DNA of 64,000 nucleotides from Methylovirgula ligni (GTDB taxonomy: Bacteria; Pseudomonadota; Alphaproteobacteria; Rhizobiales; Beijerinckiaceae): positions 1 through 64,000 of the forward strand of contig NZ_CP025086.1 of assembly GCF_004135935.1 (NCBI RefSeq). Reading direction: 5' to 3'. Positions 48,101 to 56,595 of the stretch are shown here, piece after piece. Numbering within the stretch: the first letter of the stretch is position 1; every line of letters begins with the position of its first letter. The notes beneath the pieces were generated by a model. The model did no database searches, was not told where the DNA came from, and worked only from the letters and a program-made list of their open reading frames with translations. The position numbers and the translations under genes are program-made.

Positions 48101-49387
48101 ATGGTCCGGCTCGGCGATTCCGCGCAAGTCCGACCACGAAACAACGGACAATTTGACTTGGCACATCGCATAAACAGTCTCGCAGACTATGCGACGAAAC
48201 GCTTTCGGCTCGCCGGCAAAGCCTATCTCGAAGAATATAATCCGTTTTTCGTGCAGACCGACAGCGCCCGGCAGGAAGCGCAGGCCCACGGCCGCAACTT
48301 CGTCAGCTTCGCGAATTACGATTACCTAGGCATCTCCGGCCATCCGGCGGTGAAGGCGGCTGCGATCGGCGCGCTCGAAGAGTTCGGCGTCGGCGCCCTT
48401 GCTTCGCGTCTCGTCGGCGGCGAACGCTCGACCCACCATCTCTTCGAAGAGAAGCTCGCAGCTTTTCTCGGCGTCGAATCGGTTCTCACCCTGGTCTCCG
48501 GCTATCTGACCAATGTGACGACCATTTCGCACATGATGAACACGCGCGACGCCATCTTCCTCGATGAGCTGTCGCACAACAGCATCATTAGCGGTGCCAA
48601 GGCCGCCGCGGCGACGAGCCATTTCTTCCACCACAACGATCTCGATCATCTCGAATCGCTGCTGGCGCAGAAGCGCGATTCCTATCGCCATGTCCTGCTC
48701 GCCGTGGAATCGCTCTACAGCATGGATGGCGACATCGTCGATCTGCCGCGGCTCGTCGAGATCAAGGAGCGCTACAATTGCTGGCTGCTCGTCGATGAAG
48801 CGCATTCGATCGGCGTTCTCGGCCAGGACGGGCGCGGCCTCTGCGAGCATACCGGCGTCGATCCGGCGCAGATCGATATCATCGTCGGCACATTGTCGAA
48901 GACCTTTGCTTCCTGCGGCGGCTTCATCGCCGCCAAGAAGCCGGTGGCCGATTGGCTGCGCTATACGCTGCCCGGCTTCGTGTTCAGCGTTGGCTTGTCG
49001 CCGGTGATCTCGGCAGCGGCTTCGACGGCGCTCGACATCATCCAGAAGGATACCTGGCGCATCGAAAAGCTGCGCCACAACGCCGAGCTTTTCATCGAGC
49101 TCGCGCACGAGGCGGGGCTCGACACCGGCCCGGCGATCGGGCGCGGCGTCGTGCCGATCCTCTTCGCCGACGGCCTCGAGACGGTGGCGGCCTCACGGCA
49201 TCTGATGAGCCACGGCTATTACGTGCCGCCGATCTTCCAGATCGGAGTGCCGAAGAACCAGCCGCGGCTGCGCTTCTTCCTCTCCGCCTCGCATCGCGAG
49301 GAGGACATCCGCGGCGTCATCAATCTTCTTGCCCGACATCCGGCCCAGCCGGTCGTCGCAGCCGAGCCGGTCAGCGCGGCGACCTAG
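48101..49387 (+). CDS. spt: Alpha-oxoamine synthase, probable serine palmitoyltransferase
   Basis: The product is about 428 residues (ATG 48074 would add nine; ribosome sites are poor for both). It is a fold-type I PLP enzyme with FANYDYLGISGHP, GERSTHHLFEEKLA, DELSHNSIISGA, VDEAHSIGVLG (Asp232, His235) and the PLP lysine Lys267 in GTLSKTFASCGG. The family includes serine palmitoyltransferase, AONS and ALAS. The next genes encode a candidate ceramide synthase and a DEGS1-like desaturase, which makes serine palmitoyltransferase (serine plus acyl-thioester to 3-ketosphinganine) the best call. Biotin or haem genes are absent. A candidate promoter TTGACT lies at 47962. Confidence 0.8.
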   Translation: MVRLGDSAQVRPRNNGQFDLAHRINSLADYATKRFRLAGKAYLEEYNPFFVQTDSARQEAQAHGRNFVSFANYDYLGISGHPAVKAAAIGALEEFGVGALASRLVGGERSTHHLFEEKLAAFLGVESVLTLVSGYLTNVTTISHMMNTRDAIFLDELSHNSIISGAKAAAATSHFFHHNDLDHLESLLAQKRDSYRHVLLAVESLYSMDGDIVDLPRLVEIKERYNCWLLVDEAHSIGVLGQDGRGLCEHTGVDPAQIDIIVGTLSKTFASCGGFIAAKKPVADWLRYTLPGFVFSVGLSPVISAAASTALDIIQKDTWRIEKLRHNAELFIELAHEAGLDTGPAIGRGVVPILFADGLETVAASRHLMSHGYYVPPIFQIGVPKNQPRLRFFLSASHREEDIRGVINLLARHPAQPVVAAEPVSAAT

Positions 49388-49458
49388 CCAAGGTCGGCGG
49401 GGCCGCGAACTTCCGGAATAATGCAATACGCCCGGCGACGCCGGCCCTTGGATGTGAG

Positions 49459-50622
49459 ATGAGCGAAATCAAAATCGTCCCCGTAAATGGGCTCGGCGCG
49501 TTTCTCGATTTCTGCAAAGTTCCGCGGCTCATCTACGAGGGCCTGAAGGGCTTTGCGCCGCAACTCGATGCCGAACGCTGGACCTTGCTCGGCTCGAAGC
49601 TCAACCCGCATTACAAATCCGTCGATTGGCAGGCCTGGATCGCCTACAGGGACGGCAAGCTCGCGGGCCGCATCCAGGCGCAAATCTACAAGACCGTCGT
49701 GCCTCTCGGCGCTTCGCCGGCGCAATTCGGCTGCCTCGATGTCATCGAGGATGATGCCGTGCTTTCGGGACTGCTCGAAGCTGCGGAAACCTGGCTGCGC
49801 GATCGCGGCGCCGGACTCATCCACGGCCCGTTCTCTCCCGACGTCTGGGGTGAGGTCGGCGTGCTGGTCGAGGGTTTCGAGACGGTACCGATGATCCTGG
49901 TGCCCTGGAGCCCGCCCTATCTCTCGGCGATGCTGGAAAAGCGCGGCTATGTCAAAGCGCGCGATGTCATCTCCTACCGCTATGATATTTCGGAAAAGGA
50001 CCGCAATCAGGACGCTGGCATCATCGCGCGGCCCGAGTGGCGCGACCGGCTGAAAATCCGCACGATCGATCTTAACAAGATCAAGGACGAAGCGAAGCTG
50101 ATCGTCGATATCTTCAACGACGCCTGGAGCGACAATTGGGGCTATGTCCCCTTCACCTACGAAGAATTCATGGCTTCGGCGGATTCGCTCAAATTCATCA
50201 TGCCGCCCGAAGGCGGTTTTATCGTCGAGCTTGACGGCGTGGCGCAGGCCTTCGGCGTCATATTGCCCAACCTCAACGAAATCACCCAGGATCTTGGCGG
50301 AAAGCTGTTGCCTTTCGGCCTGCCGAAGCTGATCTCGCGTCTGCGCAAGCACCGCTACAAGACCATGCGGCTGGCGCTCTTCGGCATCCGCAAGGCGCTG
50401 CATCGCAAGGCCGCCGGCGGTGCCGTCATCCTCGCTTTCATCGAGGAATCGCGCCGCCGCACGCGCCAGTATACAAGCGTCGAGCATGTCGAATTCGGCT
50501 GGGTGCTGGAGGATAATCTCGGCATGCGCAGACCGATCGAGCTTTCCGGCGCCAAGATCGACAAGGTTCACCGCGTCTACGGCAAAGACCTGACCGCCGT
50601 TTCGGCAGCGAAGACAGCCTGA
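49459..50622 (+). CDS. GNAT-like N-acyltransferase, candidate bacterial ceramide synthase
   Basis: The product is 387 residues without membrane helices. Segments such as FLDFCKVPRLIYEGLKGFAP, AWIAYRDGKLAGRIQAQI, GCLDVIEDDAV and RGAGLIHGPFSPDVWGEVGVLVEGF show an acyl-CoA N-acyltransferase fold, and two GNAT-like halves are plausible. This matches the protein type that acts as the bacterial ceramide synthase (bCerS) in Caulobacter, which attaches the acyl chain to the sphingoid base. The call rests on family resemblance and on its place between the SPT-like gene and the desaturase. The ATG at 49459 follows GGATGTGAG; the longer open frame upstream is spt in another frame. Confidence 0.68.
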   Translation: MSEIKIVPVNGLGAFLDFCKVPRLIYEGLKGFAPQLDAERWTLLGSKLNPHYKSVDWQAWIAYRDGKLAGRIQAQIYKTVVPLGASPAQFGCLDVIEDDAVLSGLLEAAETWLRDRGAGLIHGPFSPDVWGEVGVLVEGFETVPMILVPWSPPYLSAMLEKRGYVKARDVISYRYDISEKDRNQDAGIIARPEWRDRLKIRTIDLNKIKDEAKLIVDIFNDAWSDNWGYVPFTYEEFMASADSLKFIMPPEGGFIVELDGVAQAFGVILPNLNEITQDLGGKLLPFGLPKLISRLRKHRYKTMRLALFGIRKALHRKAAGGAVILAFIEESRRRTRQYTSVEHVEFGWVLEDNLGMRRPIELSGAKIDKVHRVYGKDLTAVSAAKTA

Positions 50623-50782
50623 GCAAACCGGCGCAATGCGCTGAAATCACCGGCCCTGCTCAGGTCCATTGGTTCGCTTCCAAAGTTGATCCTAGCCCTT
50701 CGCAAGAGGCGGCTTTTTCGCTACTGGTAAGCGTGTGAGTTCGCTGGGGGGCGATCATCGGGCGCGACGGGGAACCCTGCGC

Positions 50783-51808
50783 ATGAACATAGCGAGTCGA
50801 GAACAATACGAACCGGCCAACGAACTCCCCGACAACTTTCTCGTCGCGGAGCCGATGCGACCGCATCCGCAGCGCCGCCGCGCCATTCTGGCGGCGCATC
50901 CTGAAGTCGCCGGCTTGATCGTCACTGATCCGATCACCGCCGTCATCACCCTCGCCATCGTCGTCGGCCAGGTCGCCATCGCGGGCTATTTCGGCCATCT
51001 TGGCCTCGGCTATTGGTGGGCGGCGCTGATCGCGGCCTATTGCATCGGCGCCTTCGCCAATCACGCGATGTTCGTCGTCATTCATGACGCGGTCCACAAC
51101 ACGATCTTCAAGAACCCCACCGCCAACAAATGGGTGGCGATCCTCGCCGATCTGCCGAACGCTTTTCCGACGGCGATGGGCTTTCGCTGCTATCACCAGA
51201 AGCATCATTCGCATCTTGGCGATTATGATTTCGACGCCGACCTGCCCGGCCATATCGAGGCGAGGATCGCGGGCAATCGCTGGTACGGCAAAGCCTTCTG
51301 GCTCTTCGGCTTCGCCTTCTGGCAGCTCACCCGGCTCGGACGGCTGAAGGGCACGGTGCCGATCTGGGGCAAGTGGACCTACATCAATACCGCCGTCATC
51401 GCCGTCTTCGATCTGCTGATCCTCTATTTCTTCGGCTGGAACGCGCTGCTTTATCTCTTCGCGTCCTTCTGGTTCTCGGTCGGCGGCCTGCATCCCTTGA
51501 GCGCGCGCTGGGTCCAGGAGCATTTCACCTTCGATCCGCACCAGGAAACGTACGATTATTACGGCCCGCTGAACCTCGTGGCGCTCAACATCGGCTACCA
51601 CAACGAGCACCACGATTTTCCGGAAATTCCCTGGCGGCTGCTGCCCGAGCTGAAGCGGATGGCGCCGGAATTCTACGATCATCTCAAGACGCATGAATCG
51701 TGGACGAAGCTGTTCTTCACCTTCATCTTCGATCCGCGCTACACGCTCTATTCCCGCGTCGACCGCTCGATTGTGCGGCATGCGGCGGAAGCCAGCCCGA
51801 CCAAGTAA
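50783..51808 (+). CDS. Sphingolipid (dihydroceramide) delta-4 desaturase-like, DEGS1 type
   Basis: The product is 341 residues, a membrane fatty-acid desaturase with three His boxes: HDAVH (about 101-105), HQKHH (138-142) and HNEHH (273-277). Segments GLHPLSARWVQEHF, ETYDYYGPLNLVALNIGYHN and EHHDFPEIPWRLLPEL follow human/fungal DEGS1 almost residue by residue. The N-terminal part (RRAILAAHPEVAGLI) also corresponds to the DES1 N-terminal domain. DEGS1 puts a trans double bond at C4 of dihydroceramide using di-iron, oxygen and an electron donor. The ATG at 50783 follows GGGGAA. A strong terminator ends the gene. Confidence 0.85.
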   Translation: MNIASREQYEPANELPDNFLVAEPMRPHPQRRRAILAAHPEVAGLIVTDPITAVITLAIVVGQVAIAGYFGHLGLGYWWAALIAAYCIGAFANHAMFVVIHDAVHNTIFKNPTANKWVAILADLPNAFPTAMGFRCYHQKHHSHLGDYDFDADLPGHIEARIAGNRWYGKAFWLFGFAFWQLTRLGRLKGTVPIWGKWTYINTAVIAVFDLLILYFFGWNALLYLFASFWFSVGGLHPLSARWVQEHFTFDPHQETYDYYGPLNLVALNIGYHNEHHDFPEIPWRLLPELKRMAPEFYDHLKTHESWTKLFFTFIFDPRYTLYSRVDRSIVRHAAEASPTK

Positions 51809-51837
51809 AGCGAGCCTTCGACTTCGCTATGTCACAC

Positions 51838-51872
51838 CGATGGCCGGGCTTGTCCCGGCCATCGTGTTTTTT
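51838..51872 (+). terminator. Rho-independent terminator of the spt-desaturase transcript
   Basis: A perfect 11-bp stem CGATGGCCGGG/CCCGGCCATCG with loop CTTGT is followed by TGTTTTTT. It lies 30 bases behind the desaturase stop and directly before the convergent glycosyltransferase stop. Confidence 0.92.
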
Positions 51873-51876
51873 CCCG

Positions 51877-53175
51877 TCAATTGACTTCGGGCGTCGTCGC
51901 CTGCCGCGACTTCGGCGTGCGCTTGAACTCCTCGCGCCCGCGGCTGAACAAAGTACCGACGATTGCGGGCGCGTTGGAGACGCTCATGAAGACGAGCATC
52001 GGCGGCACGGAAACGACGGTGACGAGATATTCCCAAAGCGAGCCGCGCCGTAGCGTCAGATAAGGCACGAGGGTCATGCCGGTCGCCACCAGTGCGATGA
52101 GCACGAGCAGAAACTCGATCACCGGAACATAACGCGCGACCCCGCCCAAAAGGATGCAGATGATCAGCGAGACCGTCGCGAGCGCGGCGCAGGGATAGAA
52201 GGCCTGTATCAGGATCAGCGCGAAGGCCGACAGTTTTTTCCGGAACGACCAATTGGAAGCCCAGACATCACCGATGAGCTTGCGCGCGACCTGCACGAAG
52301 CCGTTCGACCAGCGGCTCTGCTGCGTGCGCCAATGTCCCAATTGATCCGGGACGAGACCCGGCACCGCCGGCTCCATCAGGAAGATGCCATGCCAATTGG
52401 CGAGTTCGGCGCGGACCGCGAGATCGAGGTCTTCGCACAGGGAATCGCCCGACCAGCCGCCCGCGGCTTCGATCGCCGCACGTCGCCAGAGGCCGCCCGT
52501 GCCATTGAACTGAAACAGCCAGCCGGCGCGATAGCGCGTCGCCTGTTCCATCACATAATGTGAGTCGAGCATCAGGCCCTGGATGCGCGTCAGCCAATTC
52601 GTCCGATAGTTCGAGAATTCGCAGCGCGATTGCAGGAAGCCGGCGCGCGGATCAGCGAGGAGATGCGGCACCGCGACCCGCAACCATTCGCGCGGCGGCC
52701 GGAAGTCGATGTCGAGCACGGCGATGACCGGCGCGGTGCTCTTGGCGAGCCCGGCGGCGAGCGCGCCCGCCTTGAAGCCGCTGCGATCCTCGCGGCGCAG
52801 ATGCTGGATGTCGAAGCCCTGTGCGCGCAATTGCTCGGCGACCGCCGCAGCGAATACGGGCGTGTCGTCCGTGCTGTCGTCGAGAAGCTGGATGTGCAGT
52901 TTTTGCTTCGGCCAATCGAGCGTCGCGGCGGCGCGCAGCGCATCGGCGGCCAGTTCGCCTTCATTGAAAGCGGGAATTTGCACGAGAACGTGCGGCAACA
53001 TCTCGTTGCTCAATTTCACCGGTGCGATGGGCGTGCGCCAACGCGTCCCGGTGACGACCTCGATGATATTGATGGCGATAAGGAGCAGAAAACTGCCGCC
53101 GACGAAAACAAGGCCGAGAACGGCGAGCGTCAAAAGGATCTCGAAAAAGACGCGCACGACTTCGAGGACGATCAA
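51877..53175 (-). CDS. Family 2 glycosyltransferase, membrane-bound
   Basis: The product is 432 residues. One N-terminal and four C-terminal helices flank a cytoplasmic GT-A domain with the processive GT2 signature D,D,D,QxxRW: LLDDSTDD (about 98-104), DIDF (155-158), CEDLDL (247-252) and QQSRW (285-289). This architecture is shared by cellulose synthase-like, CslA-like and ceramide glucosyltransferase-like enzymes. In this locus a role in glycosylating a sphingolipid is the simplest inference, but a polysaccharide product is possible. The start is TTG 53175 with GGAAGGA upstream. It is the last gene of the leftward set that begins with the ACP, separated from the SDR by 140 bases. Confidence 0.85.
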   Translation of the reverse strand: MIVLEVVRVFFEILLTLAVLGLVFVGGSFLLLIAINIIEVVTGTRWRTPIAPVKLSNEMLPHVLVQIPAFNEGELAADALRAAATLDWPKQKLHIQLLDDSTDDTPVFAAAVAEQLRAQGFDIQHLRREDRSGFKAGALAAGLAKSTAPVIAVLDIDFRPPREWLRVAVPHLLADPRAGFLQSRCEFSNYRTNWLTRIQGLMLDSHYVMEQATRYRAGWLFQFNGTGGLWRRAAIEAAGGWSGDSLCEDLDLAVRAELANWHGIFLMEPAVPGLVPDQLGHWRTQQSRWSNGFVQVARKLIGDVWASNWSFRKKLSAFALILIQAFYPCAALATVSLIICILLGGVARYVPVIEFLLVLIALVATGMTLVPYLTLRRGSLWEYLVTVVSVPPMLVFMSVSNAPAIVGTLFSRGREEFKRTPKSRQATTPEVN

Positions 53176-53315
53176 TGGCGCATTCCTTCCGGCTTCTTAT
53201 TCGCGACCTGATTATCGTTCGCGCTCATGGCCCGCGCGTCGATCAGCGGACAGCCTAGCTTGGTTTGAACACGAAAACCCCTGCCAAAACAAGGGGACGC
53301 TCGGCCGCCGCCAGA

Positions 53316-54110
53316 TCAGGGCTTCACTCTTTCTTTCGTTTCCGGAACATTGACCGAAAAACGGGTGAACAGCCAGTCAACGAAGCGTGGCGGCAGGCTC
53401 CGCGCCAGCCGGGTCGCCAGATAGAGCGCCGCCGGAAAGGCGATCACCGCCCGCCCCTGCGTCAGGCCATTTTTGATAATTTCGGCTGCCCGCGCGTCGC
53501 TGACCTCGAAGGGTTTGACGGCGCTGATCGAGTCATTGAGCGGCGTCTTGACGAAGCCGGCGACGACAAGGCTCACGAGAACGCCGCGGCGCTCGAGCCG
53601 CCCACGCAAGGATTCCGCGTAGGCATGCACCGCCGCCTTGCTGGCGCTATAGGCCGGCGAGAAAGGCAGACCGCGCAAACCGGCGAGCGAACCGATGACG
53701 GCGATCTGCCCCTGACCGCGCGCGCACATCGGTGCGATCAGCGGCTCGATGGTATTGAGCACGCCGAAAAGATTGGTCGCGAGCAGCGCCCGCACGGCTT
53801 CCGGCTCCTCGGCGATCACGCCGTCGGCAAGGCCGGAGGTGATCCCCGCATTGGCGATGACGAGATCGAAAGGCTTCGTCGCATCAGCGGCGGCGATCCA
53901 CGCACTCATGGCCTCGCGGTCGCGGACATCGACCTGTGCGGCAGAGATGGACGCGCCCTGAGCCTCCGCTGCCGCCGCGACCTCGGCGAGCCGCGCCTCG
54001 CTGCGACCGAGAAGCGAGAGGTGGATGCCGGGCGCCGCATAGGCCAAAGCCAGCGCCCGGCCAATGCCGCTTGAGGCGCCGGTGATAAGGATCGCGCGCG
54101 GCTGGCGCAT
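53316..54110 (-). CDS. Short-chain dehydrogenase/reductase, candidate 3-ketosphinganine or 3-ketoacyl reductase
   Basis: The product is 264 residues of the classical SDR type: TGASSGIG (about 10-17), a Rossmann fold with basic LLGRSEARL (NADPH preference), NAGI, and the catalytic Tyr/Lys in AYSASKAAVHAYAESL. A C-terminal extension rich in hydrophobic and Arg residues (ALYLATRLARSLPPRFVDWLF) could touch the membrane, as in 3-ketodihydrosphingosine reductases. Its place beside spt on one side and ketosynthase/dehydratase genes on the other leaves two roles open: reducing ketosphinganine or reducing the ketoacyl-ACP of the cassette. Confidence 0.72.
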   Translation of the reverse strand: MRQPRAILITGASSGIGRALALAYAAPGIHLSLLGRSEARLAEVAAAAEAQGASISAAQVDVRDREAMSAWIAAADATKPFDLVIANAGITSGLADGVIAEEPEAVRALLATNLFGVLNTIEPLIAPMCARGQGQIAVIGSLAGLRGLPFSPAYSASKAAVHAYAESLRGRLERRGVLVSLVVAGFVKTPLNDSISAVKPFEVSDARAAEIIKNGLTQGRAVIAFPAALYLATRLARSLPPRFVDWLFTRFSVNVPETKERVKP

Positions 54111-54111
54111 G

Positions 54112-54540
54112 TCAGGCGCCGCTTGCTGCGATGAGCGCGGCTTCCCCGAGAACGACGATCTCGCGCTGGGCGTTGTGCGCCATCAAGCGCAGCGTCACGC
54201 GGCCGCCAGCCACACTGCCGACGCGGCCCGAGACGACGATGCTCTCGCCCGCGAGGACGGGGCGCAGGAATTTGGCCGAGAGCCGCTGCAGGACAAGATT
54301 CGGCTGCCAAGCCGCGAGCGCCGGTTCGAATGCGCCCATCAACAACATGCCTTGAACAGGCGGCGCCGCGAGGCCCGCCTGCTGCGCGAGCGCAGCATCG
54401 AGATGGATTGGATTGGTATCGCCGGAGACGTCCGCGTAGCGAGCGAGATGCGGCATATCGAAGGGCCCGAACGTCTGCGGCGGCAACTTGTCGCCGGCTT
54501 TCGGAAATGCGGCAGATGAATCTGCGAGCGCGGAGGTCAC
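54112..54540 (-). CDS. MaoC-like dehydratase
   Basis: The product is 142 residues with a hot-dog fold. The hydratase-2 motif appears as YADVSGDTNPIHLDAALAQQAG (about 36-57, Asp and His catalytic), followed by VQGMLLMGA. It would dehydrate a (3R)-hydroxyacyl-ACP or -CoA. The start is GTG 54540, overlapping the preceding stop in a GTGA. It pairs with the next upstream hot-dog protein, probably as the catalytic half of a heterodimer. Confidence 0.8.
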   Translation of the reverse strand: MTSALADSSAAFPKAGDKLPPQTFGPFDMPHLARYADVSGDTNPIHLDAALAQQAGLAAPPVQGMLLMGAFEPALAAWQPNLVLQRLSAKFLRPVLAGESIVVSGRVGSVAGGRVTLRLMAHNAQREIVVLGEAALIAASGA

Positions 54541-54923
54541 GCGGCATCCCCCTTCGGCAGCGGCACGATCCGCAGGATCATTTCCATGCTGAGCACGGAC
54601 GCTTCACCCGGCGCGCCGACATCGGCGAGAAGGATGATCCGCGACGGCTCGGTCTGCCGCTGCATCTTCACCGTCATCAGATAATCGACATCGGCCGCGA
54701 GCGGTGCGCGATAATCGAAGCTCTGCGATTCATGGATCGGCACCCAATCGCGGTCGCCGATCAGTTCCGCCGCTATGGCGTGAAAATCAGGCCGCGCCAG
54801 CCAGCGGACGGGAAAAGTGAAGGGAACTTTTTGGCCGATGCCGCCGGTTTCGCGGCGAAAGGCGTCGGCTTCGTCAGTCGACGCACGAACCGCGAAAGTG
54901 CCAAGCGCGCGCTCAACCGGCAT
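54537..54923 (-). CDS. MaoC-like N-terminal (non-catalytic) hot-dog protein
   Basis: The product is 128 residues. Features are GIGQKVPFTFPVRWLARPDF and WVPIHESQSFDYRAPLAADVDYL (fragments), typical of the N-terminal hot-dog domain found in two-part hydratases such as mycobacterial HadA/HadC. The catalytic Asp-His pair is missing, so it most likely supports the MaoC protein encoded next (4-base GTGA overlap). The ATG is at 54923; the longer reading overlaps the ketosynthase gene. Confidence 0.72.
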   Translation of the reverse strand: MPVERALGTFAVRASTDEADAFRRETGGIGQKVPFTFPVRWLARPDFHAIAAELIGDRDWVPIHESQSFDYRAPLAADVDYLMTVKMQRQTEPSRIILLADVGAPGEASVLSMEMILRIVPLPKGDAA

Positions 54924-54943
54924 AGCGGCCCCGGGCCGTAATA

Positions 54944-56161
54944 TTAAGCATCGAAGCGCCGCACAACGAGCGTCGCATTGATCCCGCCGAAGGCGAAGGA
55001 ATTCGACATCGCCACATTGATCGGCATCGGTCGCGCTTCGTTGGGGATGCAATCGACCGGGCATTTCTCGTCGGCGACGCGCCAATTGATGGTCGGCGGC
55101 GCGATATTCTCGCGCAACGCGCCAAGTGTGACGATCAGTTCGAATGCACCGCCGACGCCGAGGCCGTGGCCATGCACCGGCTTAGTCGAGGAAACCGGCA
55201 CGTGCGGGCCGCGCTTGCCGAAGACGAGGCCGATCGCCTCCGACTCGGTGAGGTCGTTCACAGTCGTGCCGGTGCCATGCGCGTTGATGTAGTCGATCTC
55301 GTCGGGCGTAACGCCGGCATCGGCGATCGCATCGCGCATGCAGGCCGCGGCGCCGTTGACATCGGGCCGCACAGGATCCTTCGCATCGCTTGTGGTGCCA
55401 TAGCCGGCCAGCTCCGCCAGCACATGAGCATTGCGCTGGGCGGCGATTTCTTCGGCCTCGAGAATGAAGACGCCCGAGCCCGCGCCGATCACCATTCCGT
55501 TGCGATCCTTGGAGAAAGGCCGGCAGAAATTCGGTGTCAGAACGCGCAGCGCCTCCCAGGCGAGCATCGTCCCTATGGTGATGCAATCTTCCGTGCCGCC
55601 GACGATCGCGCGGTCGATCATGCCGGCGCGAATCATCTGCGTACCGATGCCGATGGCTTGCGTCGCCGAGGAGCAGGCGCTGCCGACGGCGAAGGCCGGC
55701 CCCGTCGTGCCGAAGCGCATGCTGACCATCGCCGGGCATGAGCTGGGGATGAGGCGCGGAATCGTCAGCGGGCTCGGCCGTGCCTGCTGGGTGAAGACCG
55801 TGTGCAGGCCTTCCTCGATCGTGTTCATTCCGGCGATGCCGGTGCCGATAATCGCGGCGGTGCGCGGCCCCTTCAAATCGTCACGCGAGAGGCCCGCCTG
55901 CTGAACCGCCTCGTCGGCGCTGATCAGCAGATATGAGATCACCGGATCGCAGAGTGTGAGCGTATCCTTGTCGAGGTAACGCGACGCGTCATACTCGGGC
56001 ACTTGTGCGGAAATCTTGATCCGGCCCGGATAAGACCGCACGAAACGCGTCTCACGCACACCGGAACGGCCGTCGCGCGCGCCCTCCCAAAGTGCCTTTG
56101 CGCCCATCCCCAAAGACGAAACCGCACCGATGCCGGTGATCACGACCCGCCGCTGGGCCAT
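54944..56161 (-). CDS. 3-oxoacyl-ACP synthase, FabF/FabB type
   Basis: The product is 405 residues, a condensing enzyme that extends acyl-ACP with malonyl-ACP. The Cys-His-His triad is visible: Cys163 in VGSACSSATQAI, His in INAHGTGT and His in KPVHGHGLGVGG, with the C-terminal SNSFAFGGINATL. It differs from housekeeping FabF in details such as the TGIAGMNTIEEG loop. It lies in a tight leftward operon (ACP, this gene, two hot-dog proteins, SDR), so it probably makes a special acyl chain. The ATG is at 56161, directly after the ACP stop. Confidence 0.88.
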   Translation of the reverse strand: MAQRRVVITGIGAVSSLGMGAKALWEGARDGRSGVRETRFVRSYPGRIKISAQVPEYDASRYLDKDTLTLCDPVISYLLISADEAVQQAGLSRDDLKGPRTAAIIGTGIAGMNTIEEGLHTVFTQQARPSPLTIPRLIPSSCPAMVSMRFGTTGPAFAVGSACSSATQAIGIGTQMIRAGMIDRAIVGGTEDCITIGTMLAWEALRVLTPNFCRPFSKDRNGMVIGAGSGVFILEAEEIAAQRNAHVLAELAGYGTTSDAKDPVRPDVNGAAACMRDAIADAGVTPDEIDYINAHGTGTTVNDLTESEAIGLVFGKRGPHVPVSSTKPVHGHGLGVGGAFELIVTLGALRENIAPPTINWRVADEKCPVDCIPNEARPMPINVAMSNSFAFGGINATLVVRRFDA

Positions 56162-56440
56162 TCAGGCGGTCTTCTCTTTGCCGATGTAGTTCGCCATTGC
56201 GTCGATCAGGCTTTGTACGTCCTTGGCCTCGTGAAAGGGGCCGTCCATCGGAATATAGACATCGAACTTCTCTTCGAGCGCCGTCAGGATCATGACGATG
56301 TCAATGGACTTCAAACCCAGGCTCTCGATCGAGGCATCCATCTTGACCTTGTCGCGATCGATCATCCCCTCGGAGACGATCACGTCAACGATCTCCTTGA
56401 CGAGCTCATCCTTCTGCTCGGGAACCTTGCTATCCGCCAC
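56162..56440 (-). CDS. Acyl carrier protein
   Basis: The product is 92 residues, acidic and helical. The phosphopantetheine attachment site is Ser45 in ESLGLKSIDIVMILTALEE. The start is GTG 56440 with GGGGGT upstream. It opens the cassette with the ketosynthase and dehydratases. Caulobacter sphingolipid loci also carry a dedicated ACP that feeds serine palmitoyltransferase, so this protein may supply the acyl-ACP to the SPT-like enzyme encoded at 48101. That link is inference. Confidence 0.88.
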   Translation of the reverse strand: MADSKVPEQKDELVKEIVDVIVSEGMIDRDKVKMDASIESLGLKSIDIVMILTALEEKFDVYIPMDGPFHEAKDVQSLIDAMANYIGKEKTA

Positions 56441-56595
56441 TGATGACCCCCTTTTTTCCGAGAGCGTTCTGCGATTGCCACAAGCACCGCGCGGCCTGTG
56501 GCCAGTCAATTTCGAATACCATGTCAGCGCCTTGCCGGGAAAGTCCCAATGCCGCCCGCAAAAGAGGCGCGGCGAAAAGGCCAGTGCGCCCCGCT

